Of a DNA stretch of 64,000 bases, positions 51,991 to 62,734 are shown one piece after another. The notes under the pieces were generated by a model. The model did not search any database. It was given only the letters and a program-made list of their open reading frames with translations, and was not told the origin of the DNA. Origin of the DNA: Rhyacophila brunnea (lineage: Eukaryota > Arthropoda > Insecta > Trichoptera > Rhyacophilidae); NCBI GenBank assembly GCA_022495005.1, contig JAGYXB010001059.1, forward strand, positions 186,001-250,000. The letters run 5' to 3'. The stretch's first letter is position 1, and each line of letters opens with the position of its first letter. Both the position numbers and the translations under genes were made by a program.

Positions 51991-52733
51991 TAGGGAATCC
52001 AATCCCGAGCCAAAATTCGGATCACAGGATTTCGGGATTACAATTTGACAATCCCGGGACTGGGATTTTTTTCCATTGTTAATATAAAATTGTTATATTT
52101 ACAAATAACATTGATAAAATCGATCAAAAATAAATCTAGTATAATTTATACTATTTAAGGTATTTATTGTTAATATTGATACGTTCAATCTTGGAAATAC
52201 ATAAGTTTAATGGAGTAAATAATACTGTAATATAAATAATAATGTGAATTTAATATGAGACTGCTGTTTCTGATAGTAAAGACTAAATGAATGGGTTAGC
52301 GAGATTTAAAATAGTAAGGCAATTCATGGTGTACTTATGGCCTTTCCGCTTCATAAATCTAATTAGTCAGCCAAATATGAAACTGCCGTAAAACGTATGA
52401 GATCATGGTGGAATTACTTTGTTAATAGTGCGAAGCATTGTTTTTTTTCAATCTTTCTCATTTTTATTAATTTATGTGAAAAAATAAAATGAATCGGCAA
52501 CTTACACATGGGTATAAATCAAACTTCATTCATACTCAGTTTATTTCTAATGCAGTTATTTGTTATTAAAAGTATTTTTTCTGTTATATTTTCGTTTTTA
52601 TTTTATTTTCGATAAAAATTGATAAAAAAGCAATACCGAAGGTTTCGGGATTATGTTTATCAATCCCGGGATTCATAGGTATCGAAAATAGCTCGGGATC
52701 CCGAATCCCGGGATCCCGGGGTTGGAATCCCTA
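51991..52733 (-). mobile_element. hAT-type element with CCCGGGATT arrays, copy 2
   Basis: Ends TAGGGAATCCAATCCCGAG and cccggggttggaatcccta. A perfect 8-bp TSD, GGTGTGAC, lies at 51983-51990 and 52734-52741. The interior is the reverse complement of 55162-55879 (cttggaaatacataagttta, ctttccgcttcataaatcta). 743 bp, no coding remnant recognised. Confidence 0.92.
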
Positions 52734-52741
52734 GGTGTGAC

Positions 52742-53325
52742 TGCTTGAAGTTAAATAGCTGAAAAAAAAGAAATAGCTGTAAGGATGTATACGTATTTCG
52801 CATAATTTGAGAATGGCATATTTAAACGAAAGAAACCTGTCCTGATCATTAGTAAATTATGTGGAATAAGTACTGTATATTATGTTTTGTATTATTTTAA
52901 TTAATACGAGTACGATGTCTTTCCACCAATAATTGACAGTCCGTGCAAGAGATACGTCTAAACTCTTCCCAACTGGCTGAGGTTACTAATGATTTTACAA
53001 TCGAACCGTATTTAACCGCGATCTCGGATACGTCTAAAAATACACCTGATAACCTCTAAGACCCGCGAGCGACTGGCGAAAATATTTGGATAAACTTAGG
53101 GAAGTAGATAGTATACCATAGAGGTATTAAATTAAAAGAGGGGCAAGTAATCGGCTTTCTCATACAGCTGAATGAAGCAGGCCAACAATAGCCGATAACT
53201 TACGAAAAATAGCGACGAGATAAAAAATTCAGGGCATCACAGAGGATTTACTTTGGTCATTATAATGTACTCATATAATATAATGTTAACATTCAAATTT
53301 TGCCACAAATTGATTACCAGCCCGC
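52742..53325. other. Unassigned
   Basis: Nothing recognised apart from a local gatacgtctaaa word used twice (52949 and 53028). Confidence 0.35.
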
Positions 53326-53545
53326 CCCACCATACTTTTTCGCCATACTAGCTGGCTTCAACATACTTTCATATAACCTGCCGCCCCAAGTAGTATAAGT
53401 ACCTATCATTCATACAAATTTATTTTTAAAATCTGTGGTAGGTACATGTTATTGCTGGTCACCAATAACGTCGAAATGCAACGGAAGTAAACCAGGCATC
53501 GCGTAACGCGACAAAAAAAAACAGTCCTGTTTAACCTTTTATGAT
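53326..53545 (-). mobile_element. Decayed relative of the 3106-3770 hAT element
   Basis: ctgccgccccaagtag, acgtcgaaatgcaacggaag and aaaacagtcctgtttaacc match the 13935-14545 copy, in the same orientation as it. Termini are lost. Confidence 0.5.
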
Positions 53546-53884
53546 ATTTAAGACATTTGGTTTCCACTTTCAATACCAAACATATTGTCATATAATGATT
53601 TTATGTGTAGGTAAGGAATAGGTATGGATGGGAATGTAGGATAGGGATAAGCATGAGACTCGGGGAAATAGAATGCAGGGTCGTGGATGGTTTGACTTAT
53701 TACCTCTAAGACCTCAGTTACCCGTCCGGTTACTACACTCATTCGTTGGATGTTCCTGTATAATAATGATAAAGTACATAAAGATGGAATAAATATAAAT
53801 ATCTCGGATTGAGCGCCACTCTATGATGATGCATAGAGACAATAGTGAAGGATAATTAAATGAAAAGCAAGTAGAGAAATTTCA
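53546..53884. other. Unassigned
   Basis: No recognisable feature. Confidence 0.4.
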
Positions 53885-54180
53885 ACAAAATTTCTCCTGG
53901 CGTGGGGGGGACGTCCTTCAGATGGCCATCGTCCTCGTCTCCAAAACGTCAGGAAATCGAAAGCCCTGTGCCCAGGGTCCGAGGCTCGGAACTGGCCAAG
54001 ACGTCTGCTTCCTTCGAACGATCAAGACTGAGAGATCGACTCCCGCTTCACCTTCGTGTAAAAAGCCCGCTATCTCCTATAGCGCCGGAAATAGTGTCAC
54101 GAACTCCGTACAAACTATCCCGTGCGCAGGCGTGGTCCGGTCGTACTTTTGCGTAGTGTTGCCCTCGTAAAGACTTCCTT
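53885..54180. other. GC-rich island with two overlapping ORFs
   Basis: Composition jumps to over 50% GC within AT-rich DNA. Two plus-strand frames are open together (53902-54156, 84 codons; 53922-54170, 82 codons). Frame 1 is rich in Ser/Arg/Pro (FRWPSSSSPKRQEIESPVPR). I recognise no domain. It could be an exon, part of an LTR retrotransposon, or a GC-rich non-coding repeat. Confidence 0.35.
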
Positions 54181-54229
54181 GACTTAGTGTGTTATGTTAT
54201 AAAATAACATGACATTATCTGTATTGAAT

Positions 54230-54312
54230 GATTTTTAAAATCGGTATTTTGGTATCGAAAAATACTGGGATACCTACCGGTTTTGAAATACCGGTATTGC
54301 AATCCCTAGGCC
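54230..54312. repeat. Right-end fragment related to the TAGGGAATCC family
   Basis: tcggtattttggtatcg, ataccggtattgcaatcccta: repeated (C)CGGTATT words end in AATCCCTA. This is a terminus like the CCCGGGATT elements but with a different repeated word. The left end was not found. Confidence 0.45.
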
Positions 54313-55153
54313 CACTATAGTCAGGTCGTGAATGGTAAACTGTTGGAAAATGATGATTGTGGCATATTGAAATAAAACTACTATCGTAATTCGCAATTCA
54401 GTGCCACGGTCTGTGTAAAGTCGGCCCTAGGCCAAGCCGTTGGGAAGGATGTTTGACTGCCGAATCATCCATGTCACGAGGTCCTGACAAAGAATACCAA
54501 TAAGTAATATTCCATTTATCTAAATAATTTGTATTTTTTTCATTCGTGGACTGGGGAGGAACCGAAATTCATTTCATTGTGTGCGCCTGTGGTGGTCCAT
54601 TTGGTTGCGACTTTACAGACCATGACGTTTTACTTATGAGTCACATCGCATTCGTCCTTATTATTTAAGCGTTGTGTAGTAATTAGTGACAAGTGATTAC
54701 ACTGATTACGAGTGATTAGTGATTATCATAATTATTATCCCACCATATCTCCCATGGATCCATGCTTAAATTGACAATAAGAATTAATGATTAATTCACA
54801 GGAGTCACCGGCGTTGATAATTGTCATATATGATTAATTAATGAAAAACTAATTCTAATCTATGAAATTGTTTAGTCGTGACGATATTACAAGGAAATAC
54901 CACTAACTAATCATCAAACCCGACCCGACGACGCACAATGCACACGTACGATTTTGAGTAACACAACGATTTAGATTTTTTAAGAATCATACGTATTGGT
55001 TGAGCCAAATTGCAGTCGTATTCGTACTTAAATCCCCCCCCCTTATTTAGTATTGACCAAAGACGATAAGCAATTACGGGTCAAAGAAGACCGTAATTGC
55101 GAACAACATTGAGTTACTCCAAAACCGCCGAGTTCGTAAGGCTTGCTAAAGCT
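54313..55153. other. Unassigned
   Basis: Repeated gtgattac / gtgattag words lie at 54680-54725, and a 10-bp stem gcaattacgg / ccgtaattgc at about 55070-55100. No gene seen. Confidence 0.4.
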
Positions 55154-55161
55154 GTCGAGCT

Positions 55162-55879
55162 TAGGGAATCCAATCCCGGGATCCCGAATCCCGGGATCCC
55201 GGGATCCCGAGATATTTTCGATACCTATGAATCCCGGGATTGATGAACATAATCCCGGGATTTCGGGATTGATTTTTTTATGGAAATTATAACAGAAAAA
55301 ATACTTTTAATACAAAATAACTACATTAGAAATAAACTGAGTTTGAATGAAGTTTGATGTGTAGGTTGCAGATTCATTTCATTTTTTCACATAGATTATT
55401 AAAAATGAGATAGATTGGTAAAAAAAAATGCTTCGCACTTTTAACAAAGTAATTCCATCATGATATCATACGTTTTACGACATTTTCATATTTGGCTGAC
55501 TAATTAGATTTATGAAGCGGAAAGGCCATAAGTACGCCATGATTATTTGCTTAACTATTTTAAATCTCGCTGATCTATTCATTATGTCTTTACTATCAGA
55601 AATAGCAATCTCATATTAAATTCACATTATTATTTATATTATAATATTATTTACTCCATTAAACTTGTGTATTTCCAAGATCTAACGTATACAATATTAA
55701 CAATAAATGTCTTAAATAGTATAAATTATACTAGATTTATTTTTGACCGATTTTATCAATGTTATTTGTAAATATAAAAATTTTATATTAACAATGGAAA
55801 AAAATCCCAATCCCGGGATTGTCAAATTGTAATCCCGAAATCCCGGGATCAGAATTTTGGCTCGGGATTGGATTCCCTA
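55162..55879 (+). mobile_element. hAT-type element with CCCGGGATT arrays, copy 3
   Basis: Ends TAGGGAATCCAATCCCGGGA and the complement of TCGGGATTGGATTCCCTA. A perfect 8-bp TSD, GTCGAGCT, lies at 55154-55161 and 55880-55887. The left 110 bp hold at least eight TCCCGGGA/ATCCCG words and the right 75 bp hold four, in both orientations. The spacing suggests a subterminal array of transposase sites. 718 bp, non-coding. Confidence 0.93.
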
Positions 55880-55887
55880 GTCGAGCT

Positions 55888-57318
55888 ATATCTGATATGA
55901 TACGAACGAGGCCGTGTTAGATAAAGAGTGATTCAAGAGTTGGTTCAAGACACTGGTGTGTGTGCCTGTTAACGCTAAACCACAGTTATTGATTAATTCA
56001 ATCCTACAGACACACCTTTCCTCATCAATCATACAAATCATCATCATTCATCAACCCCATATTAATATATATATATATATCATATTAATTAAACCAAACA
56101 AACAATACCGCGTGAGTGATAGTGTAACCAGACCACGGAGCCACTATACATCATCAAAAAGGTCAGTGTCTGGCATCCTGTTAAATCACTAACTGTTAAA
56201 TATTACTTACTACATAATTTATATTAATACAAGTGAATATCATTTGATTTAATTTTATGCGAGGTAATCAGACAAAGAAGGTATCAGTGTAGTAAAAAGG
56301 ACAACATTATAATACGTATACCTACTCGACTAAGATGCGGCTAGCCCGTGGAGTCACTACGACATGGTCTCGTCCGTGCGCGCGGAAGAGAGTTAATACA
56401 TTGCCGTCGGTTTCAATTCACGAGTGCGTCCCAGTCGAGACGATCTCGCATGTGCGACCGGGCTAAGAAATTGTCGACCCTCTCAAAAGCACTAATGTGC
56501 GTACTGTAAGTGTCACAAGGTCTGTCCGACCCTCTTGAGACAACAACATATCGGATCTGCACGTCCAATATAACCTTTAATTAATTGCGATGTTTTACTC
56601 AGTTAAACTACTTTGTATATTATGTGATTATTAATCTTATAATTTATATCAGCTGACATTATAAACAACAACATTGTGTTTTATGTACTTCTTTATAATT
56701 ATTCTGTTAAAAAGCACAAACTGTGACTAATTAACATGCAATTAACTCAGCCGACCGGTATTGGGATGCAGTGCTGTCATCTTGTTTGTTTCAAACAACG
56801 TTAAATAGATAATTAATTGTTATGTAGATATGATAAGAGTATTTCCATACTGGAATATTTCCGAAATGATGCAGGTAGGTGACCTTGATTTTTGTTAAAT
56901 CTAACAGTGCAATTTCCTTGATCTCAACTTATTAGAATTGCATTTCCTTGAGTTGATCTGAAATACGTTTCGCGCTGTAAGTATTTCAACACAGATTAAA
57001 AGTCCAGCGTTGCCAACTTTAGCATTTTTCGATAGGCACCTAGCTTGTAAAAAATGCATCTACCTTATGGCGTTTTTATTAGCGTTTTTTGATGCCTTCA
57101 ACAGCTTTAATTGTGCTGAAAATAAGCTAGATATTTATTTTCTTGGACATCGACAGCAACGACAGTTGATGGCAACACTCATTCAAACGATCAATTCATT
57201 ATTAATTAAACGTGCAGATATTGTGAAGATAAACCCTGAAATTTTAATTTGTTATGAATGCATTATTTGACTCAGTTCACTCGTGCGCCGGCAAGTTGCA
57301 AGCGACAGCATAGAGTTA
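55888..57318. other. Unassigned; (TA)n near 56063-56080
   Basis: A roughly 150-bp segment at 56335-56475 is CpG-richer and starts and ends with tagcccg / cgggcta, a weak inverted pair. ORFs at 55956-56192 and 57010-57270 (86 codons, MPTLAFFDRHLACKKCIYLM) have no recognised domain. Confidence 0.35.
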
Positions 57319-57637
57319 GGACCGTTTCAGACAGGACACCGGTGTCGCGCTCGTATATAATATGGAGACCTTTGTATTCGAATAAAGGGGCCTTTGTATT
57401 ATGTTTATGAACGCCCCAGAGCTAATGAGTCAACGCTTGTCCGGTAAACTTTTCCGTCGGCCGCTACATTCTCAAGCCGCCGATACACTTGTTTTTATTA
57501 CCGCAGCCAGTTTTATGTTCTAATTTATAACACGAAATTATGCGTTGACTCATTAGCTCTGGGGCGTTCATAAACATAATACAAAGGCCTCCTATACTAT
57601 ATCTAGCGCGACACCGGTGTCCCGTCTGAAAAGGGCC
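57319..57637. mobile_element. Harbinger-like foldback with TTA TSD
   Basis: Left GGACCGTTTCAGACAGGACA and right complement GGCCCTTTTCAGACGGGACA. Arms of more than 100 bp include gaacgccccagagctaatga and its complement. TTA lies at 57316-57318 and 57638-57640, the 3-bp TSD of PIF/Harbinger. Non-coding, 319 bp. The palindrome ACACCGGTGT lies in each arm. Confidence 0.87.
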
Positions 57638-57678
57638 TTAGTAGTAACACCAACACGCAAACACAATCATAATGTCTC

Positions 57679-57770
57679 AATTAAACTCGTTGAATGCTAA
57701 ACAACGACAAAGCGTTGTTCATAATAACACCTAGAATTAATTTTAACAACGATCGTTGTTGACTTCATTC
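57679..57770. repeat. Fragment resembling the piggyBac-like left end
   Basis: TTAAACTCGTTGAATGCTAA, acaacgacaaagcgttgttc and ttaacaacgatcgttgttg parallel the first 80 bp of 58450-59383 (TTAACCCTTAGAATGCTACG, caacgatatatcgttgtt, aacaacgatcgtcgtt). Right end unknown. Confidence 0.5.
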
Positions 57771-57774
57771 GTCG

Positions 57775-58146
57775 GTGTTTTGTAAAAAGGGCGAATCAAC
57801 CATTTTGGCGAAATCGAGATTTTAATGAAAATACAATGTGTACCCGACTAGAGTTGTTGTGTAAAAACGGCGAATTTGTATCCCACAGGAAAGTACTTAA
57901 AAACGATAATTGACTAAAATTTAATTAATTAAAATTACTAAATAAAAAGCAATTGTGACATATTAGGCCTTTTAAAATATTACATAATAATGCCTATTAT
58001 AATGACAGTATTCTTTCTAAGCTTTATTATAAACTTGTTAGATATTTATAATCATCCACAGGTCATAAACAAATAAATGTCAAAAGTTAAAAATCCTCCT
58101 CCTGTAAAATAGCATTTTGGTTAATTCGCCCTTTTTACAAAACAAC
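57775..58146. mobile_element. MITE with TTTTGTAAAAAGGGCGAAT ends
   Basis: Left GTTTTGTAAAAAGGGCGAAT and right ATTCGCCCTTTTTACAAAAC are exact inverted repeats continuing about 35 bp with small differences (caaccattttgg / ccaaaatgc). An internal word, tgtaaaaacggcgaattt (57871), repeats the terminus. The TSD is uncertain. Confidence 0.78.
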
Positions 58147-58453
58147 TACGAATTATTAGGTACTTGGAAATGGTAATTAGGTATGGAAAAACCTGATTTT
58201 ACTTTGCCTGTTTACTTTTTTAAAAGACTTCTTTTGCAGATTAGATGTTTTATTTTTCGAAATTGTAGATACTATCATAGATAGAAACTTCGTTATGAAA
58301 CTTCAAATTGTCAATAAAACGATACAAGTATTTACTCACAAGGAGTGGACTATTGTTTGTGTTATCTTACCATACTTTGAGTTGGACTACTCTAAAATGT
58401 CTTGTATTTTTTATTATAACAGTTGTTACTCTCTCACACGAAATGTGTTTTAA

Positions 58454-59379
58454 CCCTTAGAATGCTACGCAACGATATATCGTTGTTTTTGATAATGGCC
58501 AGAAATGCTAACAACGATCGTCGTTTTGCTTTTGATGCCTGAAATGTTAAGTTAATTTTGGAACATACTACTGCACCAGTGGTACGAAACATTGTTTATC
58601 TATTTAGTTTTATTGTTGTGTAATATAACCCGATTCATATATTATGTTTTGTGACTGGGTAGGTTTAGAACTTATAACTATTGTATTTTTTTTCATGGCA
58701 TCACCTTTTTTACAATAAAAACAATTCCAAATACAAATTTCAGTTTACCATATAAAAAATAGTTTACAGTCAAATTGTTGGTGGAAGGACAATGTTTTAT
58801 TTTATTTTATGCATTTGAAATAATGGGAAAGTCTTTTACTCAACTCAGTGTTTAAAGTAGAGTGGATTTGTGCTATATAAGAACAGTTTCATTTATAAAA
58901 AAATAATGAAATAAAATCATTTGCAATACATATTTTAAATGTTCCAATAAACAAACACCATGAAGACCTTTTTCACAAATCACGCATATTGTACGCGATT
59001 TTTTAATGAGGCCACCATGAAAAATTTTCTTTTCAGCCGGGTAGTTTCCTAATTCCACTACTTTGTATTATCCCTCGTGTGGCATAACCGATTGTTTCCA
59101 ATAACTGATAAAAATCAAAACTCTGTGCGCCGATCGTGCATTTCGCTCGCTCTCGCGATCGCCCGTATGATAGAGCGAGAAAGAGATATGTCAATTACTT
59201 GCCTCGTTATCTATTCAAAACGATAAATTAATTACGAAACGTGTTTTCATAATATTCCGATTTCGCAGAATCAATTAGAGTGGTAAGGTGTCTAAAAATA
59301 ATACAATACTTTAATTTATCAACAATTATTGGTAGTAATCCTCGACCGGATTTTGCACAACATCGTAGCAGCCAAAGGG
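58454..59379 (-). mobile_element. piggyBac-like element, degenerate, TTAA-flanked
   Basis: TTAA lies at 58450-58453 and 59380-59383. Left end CCCTTAGAATGCTACG, right-end complement CCCTTTGGCTGCTACG. TTAA followed by CCCTT is the hallmark of piggyBac termini. At 926 bp it is far below the 2.2-2.6 kb of complete elements. It retains only a piece of coding sequence on the minus strand (58873-59058). Confidence 0.8.
58873..59058 (-). pseudogene. piggyBac transposase C-terminal Cys-rich remnant
   Basis: Minus-strand frame reads GNYPAEKKIFHGGLIKKSRT, then ICVICEKGLHGVCLLEHLKY. The C-x2-C...C...H pattern preceded by a basic linker is compatible with the C-terminal cysteine-rich (RING/PHD-like) domain of piggyBac transposases. 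The first Cys pair of the usual domain is not evident, so part is lost. Its place near the left end, reading outward, is where the 3' end of such a gene should be. The catalytic DDD region is absent. Confidence 0.6.
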
Positions 59380-59383
59380 TTAA

Positions 59384-59426
59384 AATAACAATCCGATGTC
59401 GCACAGTCAATAAAAAGGTAGGATGA
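59384..59426. other. Unassigned
   Basis: Short flank between two transposons. Confidence 0.4.
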
Positions 59427-59822
59427 TGTGGTGAATGGTGGAGGTAGGCCGTTAAGATATGACATAAATAGTAAACACTAAACTTCTCCAATCATACTTT
59501 TTTGTTTTTATTGAACCAACCCTTTTTTTAATAATACTTCTTCCATTTTTAATAAATAAATCTGTACCGGTTTCATCTGCCTCAGAGGGACATTTTCAAC
59601 TGAATTTTATTAAAAGTGGAATAAGTATTTTTTTTAAATTTGTGTTTTGTTAAATTAAATCGATAATACAATGTATTTCCACCATGAATTGACAGTTAAC
59701 ACAATAAAAGAAAGTATTGGTTAGTTTTTAAAATTCAATTTAACCCTGCCTAAGCCAAGCCATCATATCGGAGGTAGGTTCTGGAGATCCTACAAAAATA
59801 GTGTACCTACACTTTGCCAGTT
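59427..59822. mobile_element. AGTGGCGA-type foldback with inner fragments
   Basis: Left gtggtgaatggtggaggtag and gatatgacataaatagt; right catatcggaggtaggttctg and atcctacaaaaatagtg. Inside are a piece of the 44398 foldback (gcctcagagggacattttca) and the 'aatacaatgtatttccacc' fragment related to 3885 and 44655. Confidence 0.6.
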
Positions 59823-60790
59823 GTAAACGAAAAATTTGATGTCGCGCGTACTGCAAGATTATTAAATCGGTTACTATTTTGTATGTATTTCATATTAAAT
59901 TACTTTGTTTAACACTTTTCAAGGTTAAACGATTTATTCATTGGAAATTAGAGTTGTTTATAGGTGGACAAATCCAAATAGGTACCTACATCGCTGTAAA
60001 TCTTCTAATTGTCAATAAATAATGAAAATATATTATGCCAACGACCATTAGTGTTATCAATTTTAAGACATAGATAAGTAAATCGACATCAAAGGTTAAA
60101 TTTGTAAATTAGGCCTTGCTTTCAAATAATCCATTGTGTATTAATATTCTAAGAATTGTTATTTTTTCAGTGTTTGAAGGAGGTCAAAACTTAAAAATTA
60201 TATAAATACAGTTTCTATGAAATTTATAAAGACATTTCATACACGACGCCCGATGAATACTCCAATGTTGCGAATAAAATCGTTTATAATAGCCGTTGTT
60301 AACAAATGCTATTTTTGACATCAAAATATCCCCAGATACGCTTGGAATACATCATAGCACATTTTATCAACATTTAAGTGATTCCAGGGTTACGGGTTAC
60401 GTTGGAATAGATCAGTTGCATCATTTGAGAACAAGACCTCATTATTAATAATTATAGAATGCTGTAAACGGTTATGGAAAATTTTGGAGTTAGATATGTA
60501 TTTAGATGGATATTTTTGTTACCTATATTTGAAAATATAGCCAAAGATTGAACTTTATAAAACGCCAAAAACCGTTAATACGTATGATCAAAAATTAGGA
60601 TAAATTTCAAAACCCGCTAAAATGGGTGATTGTGCTTTTCAAATACCCCTAAAATGGAAAGCCAAAATACTCTTTAGAATGTAACGAATTAAAAAATAAA
60701 TACATAAAGTTTATAGATTTAATAGGTATGATTTTATATCATTTTTCTCAAAACTACCTAAAATCGTTTTTCTCGTTATTCTCAGAACTA
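59823..60790. other. Unassigned
   Basis: AT-rich with no gene. Near 60765-60775 and 62094-62106 the phrase ctaaaatcgttt flanks the mariner on both sides, suggesting the mariner landed in a local repeat of that phrase. Confidence 0.35.
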
Positions 60791-62091
60791 CGAGGGTGGG
60801 TCAATAATTCCTTAGAAAAAAGCATTAAAACAGGTTTTATTTTTGTATTTTTTTTTATTTCTCAACATAATTCCTTTGGAGCTCAATAGACTTGGTTAGA
60901 CGTTTCTCAATTTTTTTTAAACCGTCAGAAAAATAAGTTTTCGGAAGGTCCTCAAAATAAGCATTTGTCCGATCGATGACTTCTTCATTTGAAAAAAAAC
61001 GTTGTCCACTTAGCCATTTTTTTAAGTTTGGGAAAAGGAAAAAGTCACTGGGGGCTAAATCTGGCGAATACGGTGGGTGGTCGACCAATTCGAACTTCAA
61101 TTCTTCAATTTTAGCCATTGATCGTAAACATGTGTGAACACGGGCATTGTCCTGATGAAAGAGGATTTTTTTCCTGTTTAAATGAGGCCGTTTTTCTTCA
61201 ATTTTGTTTTTTAGCTGGTCCAATAAAGATGCATAATAATCCCCTGTTATTGTTTTTCCTTTTTCCAAATAGTCAACGAAAATAATTTCACGTGCATCCC
61301 AAAATACAGTAGCCATAACCTTACCAGCTGATTTTACGGTTTTCGCCTTCTTTGGACATGGTTTGCCTTCGCAATCCACTGCTTTGACTGTTCTTTCGTC
61401 TCGGGAGTATAGTGGTGTATCCATGTTTCATCTACAGTCACAAAGCGACGAAAAAAATCATCCGGATTGCGTTGCATGAGCGACAACAGAGCTTTAGAGG
61501 CCACCACCCTACTGCGTTTATCGTCGACTGTGAGCAAACGCGGCACCCATCTTGCAGAAATATTTTTCATGCCCAATTTGTCATGTAAAATAGAAATGAC
61601 GCTACCTTTTGAGATCCCTGTAACCTCAATTATCTCACTCAACTTTAATCTTCGGTCACTTAACACCATATCGTGGATTTTATTGATCATTTCTGGTGTA
61701 GTCACCTCTACAGGACGTCCTGAGCGTGGTTTATCCTTTGTTGATGTACGACCACGTTTAAATTCATTTAACCAGTTATAAATAGTTGCAAGTGAAGGAG
61801 CAGATATGCCGTGAACTAAATCCAACTCATTTTTTATTTCCTTTGCTGTTAACCCTTTTATATTAAAATGTTTAATAACAGCTCTAAACTCAATTTTCTC
61901 CATTTTCCATTTTTCCATTTTCCACAAGCAAATTTTTTTTTAAATGTACGAGAAACACACAACAACCCGACCAATCTGATTGAAACTTCGCAGCATACTG
62001 AATCGGTAGTGCCGCTGTATGAAAACAGACCGCTTACAGTACTAGTCGCGCCACCTGTCGGCTTTTCTAAGGACTTATTGACCCACCCTCG
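60791..62091 (-). mobile_element. Near-complete mariner element
   Basis: Terminal inverted repeats CGAGGGTGGGTCAATAATTC (left) and the complement of the right end CGAGGGTGGGTCAATAAGTC, both continuing CTTAGAAAA. TA lies on each side (60789-60790 and 62092-62093). The length of 1301 bp is normal for mariner. One transposase gene fills it on the minus strand, broken by a single frameshift (near 61366). Little decay otherwise, so this is the youngest autonomous-type element in the window. Confidence 0.95.
60855..61927 (-). pseudogene. mariner transposase, one frameshift
   Basis: Cut-and-paste transposase of the Tc1/mariner superfamily, expected to bind its terminal repeats and insert at TA. The first frame (61927-61334, 197 codons) has the helix-turn-helix region (LTAKEIKNELDLVHGI, YNWLNEFKRGRTSTKD), the WVPRLL linker motif and the first catalytic Asp in VTVDETWIHHY. 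The second frame (61424-60855, 189 codons) has the second Asp in LFHQDNARVH and the third in YSPDLAPSDFFLFPNLK. There are 34 residues between the second and third, the mariner D34D spacing. The frames overlap. The break is about one base near 61366, between the KQWIAK and PKKAKTVKSAGK words. Expected full length is about 345-350 residues. The protein is not made whole as the sequence stands, although all three catalytic Asp codons survive. Confidence 0.95.
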
Positions 62092-62137
62092 TACCTAAAA
62101 TCGTTTTAGGGGCTTTTGAAACTAGGCGCTTCAATTA

Positions 62138-62732
62138 CAGTCGCTCTCTGTTATTACGATCACGGATAAGTATAGCGAGATCTCGGATGTAACGAGGACA
62201 CATTCGTTGACATTTTAGTTTATGATTTTATCCATACATTTATTTACTTTTCTAACGAGCTACTTATCGGTTATACCGAGCTAAAATATGGTCAAAATTT
62301 TTCTTAAAGCTGTTAATGTGTCGATCATTAAATAAAAAACATTTCGACCATAAGCAATAAAATCCGACCGGACAGGATTACGTTTATGACACTAGTTCAG
62401 TGTCTAAGTACTTACCTAATTGGTGTTTCACGGACAATATTGAAAAAGTATACACGCATATGGTTGAAATAGAATGTAAAAAATCCAAGGTTTGTGAAGT
62501 CAGTAGATACGTAGGTACCAGCGTTCATTACAATAAACAACTTCTTTTGTAGTTTATGAATGCCATGCTTGTTTCGGGGAAAAATTCTAATTGTGTATTT
62601 TTGTTTGAATTGCGACTTTTTATGTTATGTGACCGCTCATTTAAAAATAGATATTCTCTGATATAACGAGTAATGCTTATAACGAGCAAATTCAGTTGGT
62701 CACATCTTCCTCGTAATAACCAAGTTCGACTG
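62138..62732 (-). mobile_element. pogo/Tigger-like element, copy 2
   Basis: Inverted relative of 38555-39099. Ends CAGTCGCTCTCTGTTATTAC and GTAATAACCAAGTTCGACTG, with TA at both edges (62136-62137 and 62733-62734). Internal words gcgagatctcggatgtaacg and aacgagctacttat match. 595 bp, non-coding. Confidence 0.82.
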
Positions 62733-62734
62733 TA

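Noticed and set aside
61467..61781. 104-codon plus-strand ORF
   Set aside because: It lies antisense to the mariner transposase, whose motifs are clear on the minus strand. It is a shadow frame.
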